From positions 16,976,376 through 17,040,375 of the forward strand of contig NC_092567.1 in assembly GCF_037975245.1 (NCBI RefSeq): 64,000 nt of DNA. Direction: 5' to 3'. The translations under genes and the position numbers were made by a program. Under the pieces are notes generated by a model. It did no database searches. It saw only the letters and a program-made list of their open reading frames with translations, and was not told where the DNA came from. Of the stretch, positions 1 through 10,478 are shown one piece after another. How positions within the stretch are numbered: the first letter of the stretch is position 1; every line of letters begins with the position of its first letter. Source of the stretch: Apostichopus japonicus (lineage: Eukaryota; Echinodermata; Holothuroidea; Aspidochirotida; Stichopodidae).

Positions 1-601
1 AATAAGTGAATCGCCCAGAGGAACCCATCCCATAAAAAAAGTCCCTGGTCAAAAGGTAAACAAACCCTCTGATTGGCTCAAAAGATAACAATCTCTTTCT
101 GGCCACGCCCCCTATATATCTTGTACACTTTTAACAATGAATATTCATGACCTATGGAAAAAAAAAACCAATGATGCAATCAAAGAATCCAGACGGGTCT
201 ACCCTTGCGATACGTGCTAAACATCACCTACGTCTCGTCTCGCACTTGTCTGTACATGAAACGGAACCACTGAAATTACTGGGGTTAAACCAAATTATAG
301 TCTTAAGTTAAGAAATTGTCGTGAAAATGGAAGGCAAATATGTTCGTCTTGGTACAAACACAAACTTATGAGGGCTCTGAGGGCTATATGAGGGTTGTGA
401 GCTACATGACAGTACAGTATATAGGAAAGAATGCAATGGAAGGTAAAAAGTGAAACATAAATTACATAGGAACCACCAGCACCACCAATTGAAATCCCAA
501 TTTTTTGGGAAAATGTAATTATTTAGTATGCTGGGAGGATTTTTCTTTTTCCTCTACGGTATTGTAGAGCATGAATTTAGCTTCTAGCCTCCTTAACATA
601 C
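1..601. other. Flank with no recognised gene
   Basis: AT-rich sequence with short A runs. I see no open frame with protein-like composition, no RNA gene and no bounded repeat here, apart from the lower edge of the minus-strand exon that ends at 602. Confidence 0.5.
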
Positions 602-775
602 CTGTCTCTGACAGCCCTTTGGTCCACCTTAAAGGACTGTTTTCTCAATTCGGTGGCCACTCCAGACCACACCTTGCCTCTTTCTAGACTGCCCCTTCGG
701 AACTGAAATGGGTTTTGCAAGGCAACTTCCTTGCAAAGAATTATATCTTTTGCCTCTGTCCATTTCATGAAAGTC
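602..775 (-). CDS. Possible internal exon of a Myb/SANT-like DNA-binding protein (partial)
   Basis: The minus strand between an AG (776-777) and a GTATGT donor (596-601) encodes an N-terminal Myb/SANT-like module. An ATG sits at 768. The peptide has KWTEAKD, then RRGSLERGKVW, then FKVDQRAVRDRY. The two tryptophans (W3, W34) and the closing VRDRY follow the pattern of Myb/SANT-like proteins that are common in invertebrates and often linked to transposons. The acceptor side reads CTATTTCAG and the donor CAG/GTATGT, both good splice consensus. No further exons are recognised in the window: downstream exons would lie below position 596, and nothing there is convincing. It may be one exon of a real gene running off the left edge, or a relic of a transposon-derived gene. 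The family call rests on motif resemblance only. Confidence 0.45.
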
Positions 776-1464
776 CTGAAATAGATTTAGAAGTGTATTT
801 TGAGATTTATTTAATATTATATTACAGCCCAATAGAGATCAATTTTAACTTGATTTCTCGAAAACAAAATGTCTGATATGCATCAAACCTATAAGTATTC
901 TTTATCTTTGTCAAAAATTAGAATGGTTCTTTCCTTGTTTTTCATTACAAAATCCTCAAAGCTGGTCCAATTTTCTGACAATCATACATGAACCATCTTA
1001 CTGTAGATTTTGCTGGAAATCATTTCTAGCATACCTCTATCAGTGCATAGCACACACACAACATTTGAGCTCTAAACTTATTTATTTTTAAAATATGGTA
1101 CTCTGATTTTGTTTCTCAAACAGGAATATGTCATATTTATGATGGTAAATGGGGTTGTATTTCCAATGGTAGAAAACATTGGAAAAATGTAAGAAATAAA
1201 CACAGTCTGCTTGTTTACAAAAAAGCATAAAAAATCCATACAAGACTATTAGACAATCCATACAAAACAGTACTGCATGTAGCAGTCAACATTGATTAGG
1301 TGCTATAAAATTGAATTTTGGGACCAGTCATGTGCGGTTGAGTGGCCAGTACAGCCTTTCAACAATTAATAAAAAAAATCCACACACTTGTTTTTCATAA
1401 CCATTACAACCCTGGAGCGTAAACACAAATACTTTTTTTAATTGGAAATCTATCATAATTGGTA
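776..1464. other. Gene-free stretch
   Basis: AT-rich and without a coding signal. It would hold intron or 5' sequence of the possible Myb/SANT-like exon if that exon is real. Nothing else was recognised. Confidence 0.45.
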
Positions 1465-1705
1465 ATTATGTATGTATATTAGATCCACCTGCAAGCAGGC
1501 ACTCACGAAAAAGCCTCATTGGCTTATCAAAGCCGCAAGCTGACCGAAGTCAGTGTCTTACATTCATATTTAAAGTCCATGATTATGAATTGTTAATTGT
1601 CAACAACTCTGTAACTGGACGACATACACTAATCTTGGAGTGACTTGAACCGGGGACCTTATGATTGAAAGGCACCGGCATTAACCACTGAGCTAACACT
1701 CCACT
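1465..1705 (-). repeat. SINE-like element with a tRNA-derived head
   Basis: Read on the minus strand, 1702-1636 resembles a tRNA. The first bases GGAGTG pair with CACTCC near 1637-1642. An A-box-like TAGCTCAGTGG lies at 1685-1695 and a B-box-like GGTTCAAGTCA at 1641-1651. The anticodon arm is poor (8-nt loop), so a functional tRNA is unlikely. The body continues to about 1490 and ends in a tail rich in TACA repeats (about 1465-1480). A related tail, AGATCC followed by TCCTGC with TGTA repeats, is found at 11895-11960 and 50610-50670. This is the structure of a tRNA-derived, pol III-transcribed SINE with a simple-repeat tail. The exact ends are uncertain. Confidence 0.5.
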
Positions 1706-2429
1706 TATACCTGCTGCTACTACTAGGTTTCTTTATTGAGGAACTTGAACCCGCTGAAGCTTCATTACTATCTGAGTTGACAGCAGGCTGTTGAAATATG
1801 ATGGAAAAAATCAATCAAATATATAGTAACTCAAAGCAAAATATCCTCTGATATACAGTATGTCACAGTGGATTTGTCCGCAATGTATATAAAAGATTAT
1901 GATGTTTCACTAATTTCGGGCAATCAAACACTCTAAATTATGCACAGTCTTTTCTGCAGCAGAATTCTTCTATTTTAAGAGAAGCTAATCATATAATACG
2001 AAAGAACTGGCATCAATCGTAAGTTGTGTTTTAAGCCAGGCTGATTCCATAATGGTGTTTAACAACCCAAATATGCATTATTGGCAAAAATAAGTTGGTG
2101 TTTGAGGTGGTATAGCCTTTGCCCCATATTTTGCGGGATGATTTTATAGCTGACCTAGTAGAGGATTGCTTGTAAACGGTAGTGTGAGGGCTGACCCACT
2201 ACACTCAGCCAGCTATGCCTAGGTCCTAGTTTAGGCCAGATGTTAAATTGTTAGGCTGCCGCTACTTCAACTTGTCGATGTGAAAGTCTGTAGTGTAACC
2301 ACCCAACAACAGTCAGAATTGAGGAGTATAATTAGTATACACACTGGCAGTACGTAAATTCCGAGCCATTTTATACTTAAACGTCAAATTTCGAATAGAA
2401 ATACCAAGAACTTAAACTGAATTTGTAAG
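1706..2429. other. Gene-free stretch
   Basis: No coding frame with protein-like composition, no RNA gene and no bounded repeat was recognised. Confidence 0.45.
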
Positions 2430-2648
2430 CTCGACTCGCCCAAATTGTTCGTCCATCTTGACAATAACAACAAAATTGTGACGTCACATGTTATCGAAGT
2501 TGCCGTTTTCACGACAACGGGAAATACCCTGGACACCCGGTGTAAAATTTCAGGGACAACGGGAAGTCGACGTAGACGCATGCGCATAACACATACGTGT
2601 CGTCATTTCGTTGTAGAGAGCTCCGCGTCGTGAAATCTAAAGCTGCCT
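2430..2648 (+). promoter_or_regulatory. CpG-rich promoter-like sequence with CRE and NRF1-like sites
   Basis: This short stretch is clearly richer in CpG than its surroundings. It carries a perfect palindromic cAMP-response element TGACGTCA at 2479-2486 and an NRF1-core-like GCATGCGCA at 2578-2586. There is no TATA box. Both motifs are typical of TATA-less metazoan promoters. It stops exactly where homology to the lengsin-like gene begins (2649), so if it is a promoter it now faces a truncated gene. It could also belong to an unrelated unseen gene or be chance. Confidence 0.35.
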
Positions 2649-3252
2649 ATTGTGGTCACTCGATGGTAAGACGCCTAAAACAGGTGATCCTTCTCGCCCC
2701 TACGGACTCTCAGAGATTGGAGAACATTGGATAGCTGGTCTTCTAGAACATGCTCCAGCATTATCCTTTCTACAGAGTCCAACTGTAAATTGTAGAGATA
2801 GAGTGAAACCAGATACATTCGCACCATTTAACGCCACGTGGGGAGTAGATAACCGTTCATGTGCGGTTCGTTTGAAGCCAGTCGGGGCTCATGGGATCTA
2901 CATGGAGAATCGAATGGGATCAAGTGCTGGAAACCCTTACATAAGTCTAGCTGCTACAATCGCAGCTGGAATAGATGGTATTGAACGTAAGTTACCTCTT
3001 CCACCTCCAGTACCGACTAACAAGCCATCACATATTGCTGAGAACGTTCCCCCGGACACTGCCCTCCTTCCCGCTGATATGGAGGCCGCATTTCAAGCCC
3101 TAAAAAAGGATGAGATATTAGTAAGTGCTATTGGGGCCGACCTTGTCGACGCTCTGGAGTCCGTACGACGTCTTAAAATGACCACATTTGCTGCTGACAG
3201 TGATGTTGAAAAATTTGAATTGCACAGGCGTATGTATTTTGATTACGTTTAA
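2649..3252 (+). pseudogene. Lengsin-like copy 1, 5'-truncated
   Basis: Homology to the other copies starts abruptly at 2649, the third base of codon 259. The rest is open to the normal TAA stop, so residues 260-459 survive in frame. These include the arginine motif around RDRVKP, WG..NR and MENRMGSSAGNPY. The N-terminal beta-grasp domain and the glutamate motifs EYE and GQFE are absent. There is no ATG at the junction; the preserved frame begins with a TTG leucine codon. One residue differs from every other copy: K replaces E in RRLEMTTF. Downstream sequence is the standard spacer, so this is the left edge of tandem array A. It is best read as a relic, although a fusion transcript from the CpG-rich stretch upstream cannot be excluded. 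Confidence 0.85.
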
Positions 3253-4190
3253 ACAAATTGAAAAAAAAATTACAGAGGATTTAACCGTTCCCCCTCGGAA
3301 AGAATGACGTCATAAAGCTCGTACAATCATCGGGCAGCTTAAATGCATCGACTTTTCTTTTTTTCATACTTTGATTTTGTCTCCCGATGAATTCATTTGG
3401 TAATATATGTTAATCGGTAGACTTTGGTGAGCTCTTTGATCATATTCTGATAACAACCAAAATGAAAGAAGAGTATTTCTTAATGGTATGTATTTATAAA
3501 CCCTTACATAAGTTAAATGGGTTTTATTTCTGTCTTCAACATATTATTATTTTTTTTTTATAAATCAGCATACTTAGCATTTAATACGCAGATCATGACT
3601 AATAATATTATACATTTTATTTTGCTTTTTAACATTTGTGTTATAAAGTTCGAAATTGTTATAGAAGATTTGATGATTTAAGAAATATTATATTCAAACA
3701 AAAAGTTACATCAGAACATTTTGGGTACGGGGTATACCCTTTTCATTCCATTCAATACATTCATCACTTTTGTCCTGGAAAGGTATTTTCGTTTGAGCTA
3801 GGGGTTCATCTTCTAACATTGTATTCATCGTTTCTATAATTCTTTTCAATTGATTCCGCATGGGTTTTTAATCTGCTTCTTGTTCTTCTTTATTGGTACT
3901 TGCAATTTCCATCTGTTCCCTCCTTTTACCATTTAACTGTTTTGAGTGAGTCCGTGAATGTTGGTTCCTGCTGTATAGAGCTCTTGCTAGGAAACCTAAA
4001 CTTCTAGTCTATAGCATCCAATTCTTCAGTTTCACTCACAGCATTGCATTGTGTCCCCAAGTGATCTTTAAAGTGCAGCTTCTTTCCATTCTATAGTAAC
4101 TCTCTCATAGTGAGCAGTTCTTCTGCGATTTGGAGAGCAGTTTGCGTTCCAGTGTTGAGATCCTCATGGATATTCCTAGTGGTTTCTCTG

Positions 4191-5054
4191 AAGGGACGTT
4201 GCCAGGGGAGCAGGGGGCCAACTGCTCCCCCCCCCCTCCACCCTCTTTCAGTGTCGAATGTTAAAAACTGTTGTTTTTAAGCATGGTACTTTGTCAGTGC
4301 TTTTTTGATCGTGAATACGTCAGCTCCGTTAACTCGATTATAATCGTAGTAACATCCAGGCCTACTGATTCAGCTACTTACTTAGTTTGGCAGATGCAAT
4401 TAGCTAAATTTAGTCTATAGCCTATTAGAAGCCTACAGTTGGCCACTGCGTAATAAAATACATGTTGCATACCTTACCGCACTCGATGGAGTGTCACGAA
4501 CTGTTTGCACAACGTCGACAACGTTTGTTCTTATCCTTTCTGTTATGAGTTGTTGCACGAACAGCATGTTATGAAGCTAAGCTTGCAATCGTACGTGATA
4601 CGCGCTTCCTATAAATAATGATTACACTGCTAATACACTGCGATAACGATATTTGTTTTTAGGCCACCGCACATCTGGCTGTCTTACAAAATATGAAAGT
4701 TTATATTGTCTATCAGTTAAGTTCGTCAAATGTATTAAATTCCAGACATTGGACAATAAACAAGTATCATCCTACCCGGAAAATTGTAAAAGGGCACTAT
4801 ATATGTTTGTCTTTCTGATATAATATGTAAAAGAACATGTAAAGAATTCAAACAGGAAACAAAATCAAATTATGATATCATATGATAATGATGAAAGTGG
4901 CAAAACATTGCACCAGATCGCATCTAAAGACCTTCAATTGTTCAAAAATATATCAAAGGGGAGGGGGACCCCTACTCACCTTAATCCCCTCCCCATATCA
5001 ATCGCAATATGTGCTTTCCCCCCCCCCCCTTTCAAATTCCTGGCTACGTCGCTG
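4191..5054 (+). mobile_element. hAT-type non-autonomous element in spacer A1
   Basis: The ends are imperfect inverted repeats: AAGGGACGTTGCCAGG at the left and, read inward, CAGCGACGTAGCCAGG at the right. They are flanked by perfect 8-bp direct repeats TTTCTCTG at 4183-4190 and 5055-5062. Eight-base target duplications and CAGNG...GTAGCCAGG ends are typical of hAT elements. No transposase frame is seen. The same insertion is present in the three other full spacers, so it predates the tandem amplification. Confidence 0.8.
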
Positions 5055-8000
5055 TTTCTCTGAGGGCTTCTATTTTGTCAAGAGTGGCTTGATCGATGTC
5101 TTGTGCTACAACATGCACGCGTGCATGTTGTCTGCCTTAGTTGCATGTTTTATATACATTTTTAAGGATTTTTACGCTGTTTTTCGTTAAGTATACGGTA
5201 TCCTATGAATTTCATTGCATCTCTTTTTGAAAATGTGTTATATTTTTTGACCAATATCAAAGTCTTCATTCTCAAATGTTATTTCATTATAATGCCTTAT
5301 ATGAGGTTTTAGTCCACACTGCTCTAATAAACCAATCAGAAAACGATTCAACTTTGTCTCTCTTTAAAAATCTTGTGATTTTGAAAAATAGAGGGCGTGT
5401 TTTCACCCGCTACACCATCCCCTTCCTCACCCTAGATAATGGGGATATGAGCGGAGGGCTGGTTGCAGAATGTTTTCTTCACCAAAGGTGTCTCCACCGA
5501 TGAGATCAATTTCATATAATGGGATATTTTTCAGCTATATGATAACAATAATAATATCTTTGGATGTAAACTAATATTTCTTTTAAACTATAATGATATA
5601 ATTGCATATCTTAACAAAATAATGTGATAGGAGGATACGGCACACCGTCATTTGTTATCGGGTTTCATACTTAGATAGATACACAGTGATTCATTGAGAA
5701 ATGTTTCCCCATAAGGCTGCGCTGCGTAATCACATTCTATAGGTCAGGAGCTTTCAACACCTACATGCGCCATTTAAGGTCTATGGACAGACCACGAATT
5801 GATTCCGCCATGATTACTTCTCCCAATTCGCAACTTCCACCAACATGTAATCATGGTAGACACATTTTAGAACAGAACTTCTTGGCGATATTGAGTGCAC
5901 GAAGGCTTTAAAACACACGTGGGCCGCCAGCAGTTACGCAACTTACGCTAAATGTCAGCATGTATAGGCTATCTGATTTGAGTATAATATATCTAAAATT
6001 ATTGTTTGGAAGTATAGCCTACGACAATATTTGTAGGAAAAGGTACAACTATAGTTCGGAAGCGCTGAATACTCCAAAATACGAAAAAGAATGTTATAGC
6101 TATAGGTCGCCTACTGTGAAGAGTTGGTCACATGCACGCATGTTGCCAGTGCATGTGAGTAACATACACGAATTTGCCGCATGCTACGTGCACGTATAGG
6201 CCTACATGTGGCTTTCTCCACCGTTATCAATCACACGGCAGTTACCCTTTATGTACAATGTTAGGTTACTTTGAGTGACATGACCCTTGTCACTTGAGGT
6301 ATGTGAATGATGATCATATTACAAGTTCAACTGTGTTTATCGAAAGGTTCTCATAGAATATCCACGTGTAATGACAAATGTTTCAACGTTTTGTCTTCTG
6401 ACTAATATAATATACTAATATATTGAACCTGAAACCAGCATGAACAATTCATTTTCATTTTCGAGTAAAAGTCTGATACGACGAGTGGGGATTTTTTTTT
6501 TTCAAAGATCGTTCCCAAAACTTGAAGTATAGACTATTCGGCTGATAGCTTGATTTGTGAGGAGTATCAGCAGTAGCCTTTTGTTTTCCAATGAGAAGGG
6601 AATTATCCTACTTTAGTGAGAATATTGACAAGTTTAATGGCATTCCTGGTAAAATTATCAGGACAGTGTTTTAGCGGACGATAACAAACGCCGTCATGAC
6701 CTAGAGGGGAGTTACTTTACCGGTATTATTTGTGTTAGCGAGCTTTACGTTCCAGTCAATAACAGTATAAACGGGTGGTAAGTTCATGCTCAAGTTGAAG
6801 AGGAATATCCTTGCAATTGAATTGGCTCAAAATTGGTAATTTAAGTAGCAGTATATCCTAGGAATCTGATTGATTCGTTATTAACCTTTATTAACATACA
6901 TAATTTCTAACATTAGCCTAAGGTATTAATATAATGGATTTTATGATAATAATTGTATATAAAGTAACCAAACCTGACATGGTAATTAAGACTCGTATAG
7001 CTTATCGAGCCTCATATGCTTTCGTTAAGCAAGGCCGACAGGGGAGGAGGTCCAGTTGGCCTACTACTTGAAAACCCGTTGTCTCCTAAGTCCACTTGAC
7101 ATTCTTATTCAAGTGTATATCATGCAGCTAATTTATAGGGCAAAACATATTTATCGGCGTGAACTTTGTTATCGAAGAAAAGTTAATTCTAGCAGGTTAT
7201 CACAGTGGCGTAGCCAGACGGGTGCATCGGGATAGTATCCGTCACCCCCCCCCCCTCCCTTCTTTCTACTTTGGGGGACTTTGGGCGAAATAAAATTTCG
7301 GGGTAAGCCAACCCCTCTGCCCACCACCACCAGCAATTGCAGGCAGCATCTTACAAATAATTCCTGAAGTACAATACATAAACTGATATCTTGTACACAA
7401 GGTACAACATATATGTTGAAAATTCTTCAAAATTGTTTAAAAAGTGACAAGATATGGGAACCTCCAACCTTTTTTGAAAATATTTCTCAAAGGGACGTGG
7501 GGGGCACTCCCCTTAGACCACTCCCATGGACGACTTATAATAAATATTTCCCTCGCAACTAATGAAGGTCTTTGCGCCTCTGGGGTAGAGCCTATACCGT
7601 TAAATGTATAGTCACCAATACTCTCTTCTCCCTGGTGTTTGCTACTGCCAAGGCTTAGCAAAAAAAAAAGAAACAGATAACGCAATTTGTAATAAAAAAT
7701 CCTTATATGGTCTTTGTAACCTTCATGAAAACCCACTTGTGACCGATATGTATATTTACTCAGCACATAGAACACAATTGGGCATCCATGGTTTACCCAC
7801 ACTCATTTGCGCAAGTGAAACTCATATAATCTACGTGGAACCCAATCAGACATCCAACTTGAACATCTCCCACATATTTCCAACCCGCATATCAACCCAG
7901 TTATAACGCAGATTGATGCTCATTAATTTCCTATGTAAAATCATTCATCCCAGAATGAACACGCGATTTGTAGACCACATCCAACCCACATTGGCGTTGC

Positions 8001-8611
8001 TCAAGTTAGCCCACGTATCTTTACCCACACATATTTAATACATATACAACACTGGCCCAAATTGGCGCTCCATGGTGAGCCCACGCTTATATTTACCTCC
8101 ACGTAAGACCCAATTGGGACCGAAACTGTTGTAATGGCTGGGGTTGGACAATAAAACGTTGTTTTGCAAATAATTACCAATACTAACCAATACCAATGCA
8201 ATACCCGGCAAATGAAGTTTTACAACAGCTAAGAGAGGAAAAATGAGAAACCCGTCCGAAAGTGTTTTTCATTACTGATATGTGATGATATGGATACATG
8301 TTAGGGTGGCACTTTAACTGGTGCACAGATTTAACTCAAAAGGCGCCCATGACGGTCCATTAAAAAGAAAGAATACTATGTTGCCGTGGCTACTTGCGAA
8401 AGTACGAGTAAAAAGGGCAAGGGATAAGAAGCATTTCACGGAAATATATTCTTCATAGTATCTATGATATACTTACTTATCATGTCACTTGATAAATCTT
8501 GAAGCAATCGTTCTATCATTTCTATACGTAGTAACTTCTATTTATTGTCGATTTTTTGTTGTTATATATCCTAAGTCATTCTGATATAGTTCCTTTATGA
8601 ACGTTATTTTC

Positions 8612-8641
8612 AACAAAAGTCTTTTTTAATCCAATTTGCAG
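8612..8641 (+). other. Predicted 3' splice site before copy 2
   Basis: A T-rich tract followed by ATTTGCAG ends at 8641, 19 nt before the ATG. The same arrangement is kept in copies 3-6, suggesting that a 5'-UTR intron precedes the intronless CDS. The donor was not identified. Confidence 0.45.
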
Positions 8642-8660
8642 AAACTTGTGACCAAAAATT

Positions 8661-9789
8661 ATGACGTCTACAGGGCAAAGCATGGAGCTACTCACGGCTG
8701 TGGAGAAGAGGATTCAAGAAGAAAACATTAAAAACATTCGCTTTGAGTTTCTTGATACCAACGCGGTCGCTAGATCTAAAACCATTCCTGCTCGCCACTT
8801 TAAGAGCACCGCCACATCTGGAATCCTGTTTCCAGGTTTCTGTTTTTCGTGGACAGCAAGATCAGACATACCCTTTGAAAGCTCTATCGCTAAGAAATAC
8901 CATTGCTCTGATCTGGTATTTCTACCCGATCTGTCCACGTTCGAAGTATTACCATGGACTCCAAATACAGCGAGAGTGTTCGTCTCAGTATCGGACATCA
9001 GTGACGGCGACAAGGCGTTACTAGATCCACGAAACGTCGCTCGGGCTCAGTTAGAGAAGCTCAAGGACAGAGATTTGAGTATCTTCTCATCATTTGAATA
9101 CGAGTTTTGGGTAGTGGATGAAGAAAATAGGAAACCAATCATCGATGGCGTAGATTGCTACGCCACCATTCGTCTCGCAAAGCACCAAGCATTTTTTGAC
9201 AAGGTCGCTGAAAATCTCTCAGAAGCCGGAGTCGATATCGAATGCGTCGAAACTGAATACGCCAAAGGTCAGTTTGAGTTGGTCATCTGCCCGACATTTG
9301 GAATCAAGGCCGCAGATAACGCCGCAACTTTCCGCACTGGTGTAAAAGAAATGGCGATGCGAAACGGATTTGTCGCTAGTTTTATGTCGAAGCCATATCC
9401 TAAAGAAGGAGGGTCGTCGGGGCACCTCAATCACTCATTGTGAGAATCGAATGGGATCAAGTGCTGGAAACCCTTACATAAGTCTAGCTGCTACAATCGC
9501 AGCTGGAATAGATGGTATCGAACGTAAGTTACCTCTTCCACCTCCAGTACCGACTAACAAGCCATCACATATTGCTGAGCACGTTCCACCGAACACTGCC
9601 CTCCTTCCCGCTGACATGAAGGCCGCATTTCAAGCCCTAAAAAAGGATGAGATAATAGTAAGTGCTATTGGGGCCGACCTTGTCGACGCTCTGGAGTCCG
9701 TACGACGTCTTGAAATGACCACATTTGCTGCTGACAGTGATGTTGAAAAATTTCAATTGCACAGGCGTATGTATTTTGATTACGTTTAA
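8661..9789 (+). pseudogene. Lengsin-like copy 2, internal deletion with premature stop
   Basis: The first 260 codons are intact, from MTSTGQSMEL to the metal-site motif GSSGHLNHSL. Compared with copy 3, 251 bp (third base of codon 261 to first base of codon 345) are then missing. The junction reads TTG TGA, an immediate stop. Because 251 is not a multiple of 3, the remaining part (about 9444-9789, starting ENRMGSSAGNPY) lies in the +1 frame. The lost segment carries the substrate and phosphate arginines, so a truncated product would lack half the active site. The 5' part matches copy 5 (GDKAL in the 110s), while the 3' part and about 690 bp downstream match copy 3 (EHVPPNTALL). The copy is therefore a mosaic. 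It is the last gene before tail A. Confidence 0.92.
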
Positions 9790-10478
9790 ACAAATTGAAA
9801 AAAAAAATTACAGAGGATTTAACCGTTCCCCCTCGGAAAGAATGACGTCATAAAGCTCGTACAATCATCGGGCAGCTTAAACGCATCGATTTTTCTTTTT
9901 TCATTCTGTGATTTTGTCTCCCGATGAATTCATTTGGTTATATATGTTAATCGGTAGACTTTGGTAAGCTCTTTGATCATATTCTGATAACAACCAAAAT
10001 GAAAGAAGAATATTTCTTAATGGTATATATTTATAAACCCTTACATAAGTTAAATGTTTTTTTTTCTGTCTTCAACAGATTATTATTATTTTTTAAATCA
10101 GCATACTTAGCATTTAATACGCAGATCATGACTAATGATATTATACATTTAATTTTGCTTTTTAACATTTGTGTTATAAAGTTCGAAAATGTTATAGAAG
10201 ATTTGATGATTTAAGAAATATTATATTCAAACAAAAAGTTACATCAGAACATTTTGGGTACGGGTATATATACCCTTTTCATTCCATTCAATACATTAAT
10301 CACTTTTGTCCTGGAAAGGTATTTTGTTTGAGCTAGGGGTTCATCTTCTAACATTGTATTCATCGTTTCTATAATGGGTTTTTAATCTGCTTCTTGTTCT
10401 TCTTTATTGGTACTTGCAATTTCCATCTGTTCCCTCCTTTCACCTTTTAACTGTTTTGAGTGAGTCCGTGAATGTTGG
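9790..10478 (+). repeat. Partial spacer after copy 2
   Basis: The first part of the standard spacer, most similar to the sequence after copy 3 (28211 onward). It contains the palindromic TGACGTCA about 55 nt after the stop codon. Similarity to the full spacer ends at AATGTTGG (10478), where tail A begins. Confidence 0.75.

Larger units (their letters stand above)
3253..8660 (+). repeat. Tandem-unit spacer A1 (between copies 1 and 2)
   Basis: Non-coding spacer of the 6.8-kb unit, nearly identical over its whole length to 34972-40386; for example both share the variant GAGTGACATGACCCTTG, which differs in the other spacers. It contains a hAT-like element (4191-5054), a 24-bp perfect palindrome (5108-5131), a TATAAATA sequence at 4610-4617, the 5' end of another hAT-like element (CAGTGGCGTAGCC at 7203) followed by a C run, and degenerate short repeats rich in CCCAATTGGG-like and ACCCACA words at 7750-8200. 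The short open frames repeated in each spacer do not look like proteins. Confidence 0.8.

Noticed and set aside
1636-1702. Functional tRNA gene on the minus strand
   Set aside because: The anticodon arm is irregular (8-nt loop), one acceptor pair is mismatched and the sequence continues into a SINE-like body.
4872-5190. Repeated frames of 60-136 codons in the spacers near 4.9, 29.8, 36.6 and 43.4 kb
   Set aside because: They lie in the hAT element and across a C run, shift frame between copies and have no recognisable domain.
5960-6199. 79-codon frame MYRLSDLSIIYLK... repeated in the spacers (also near 30925, 37689, 44483)
   Set aside because: It recurs only because the spacer is duplicated. 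Its ends change between copies, the composition is not protein-like and no start context or splice signal supports it.
8714-9434. Minus-strand and alternate-frame readings inside the lengsin-like genes
   Set aside because: Shadow frames of the real coding strand, present in every copy for that reason.
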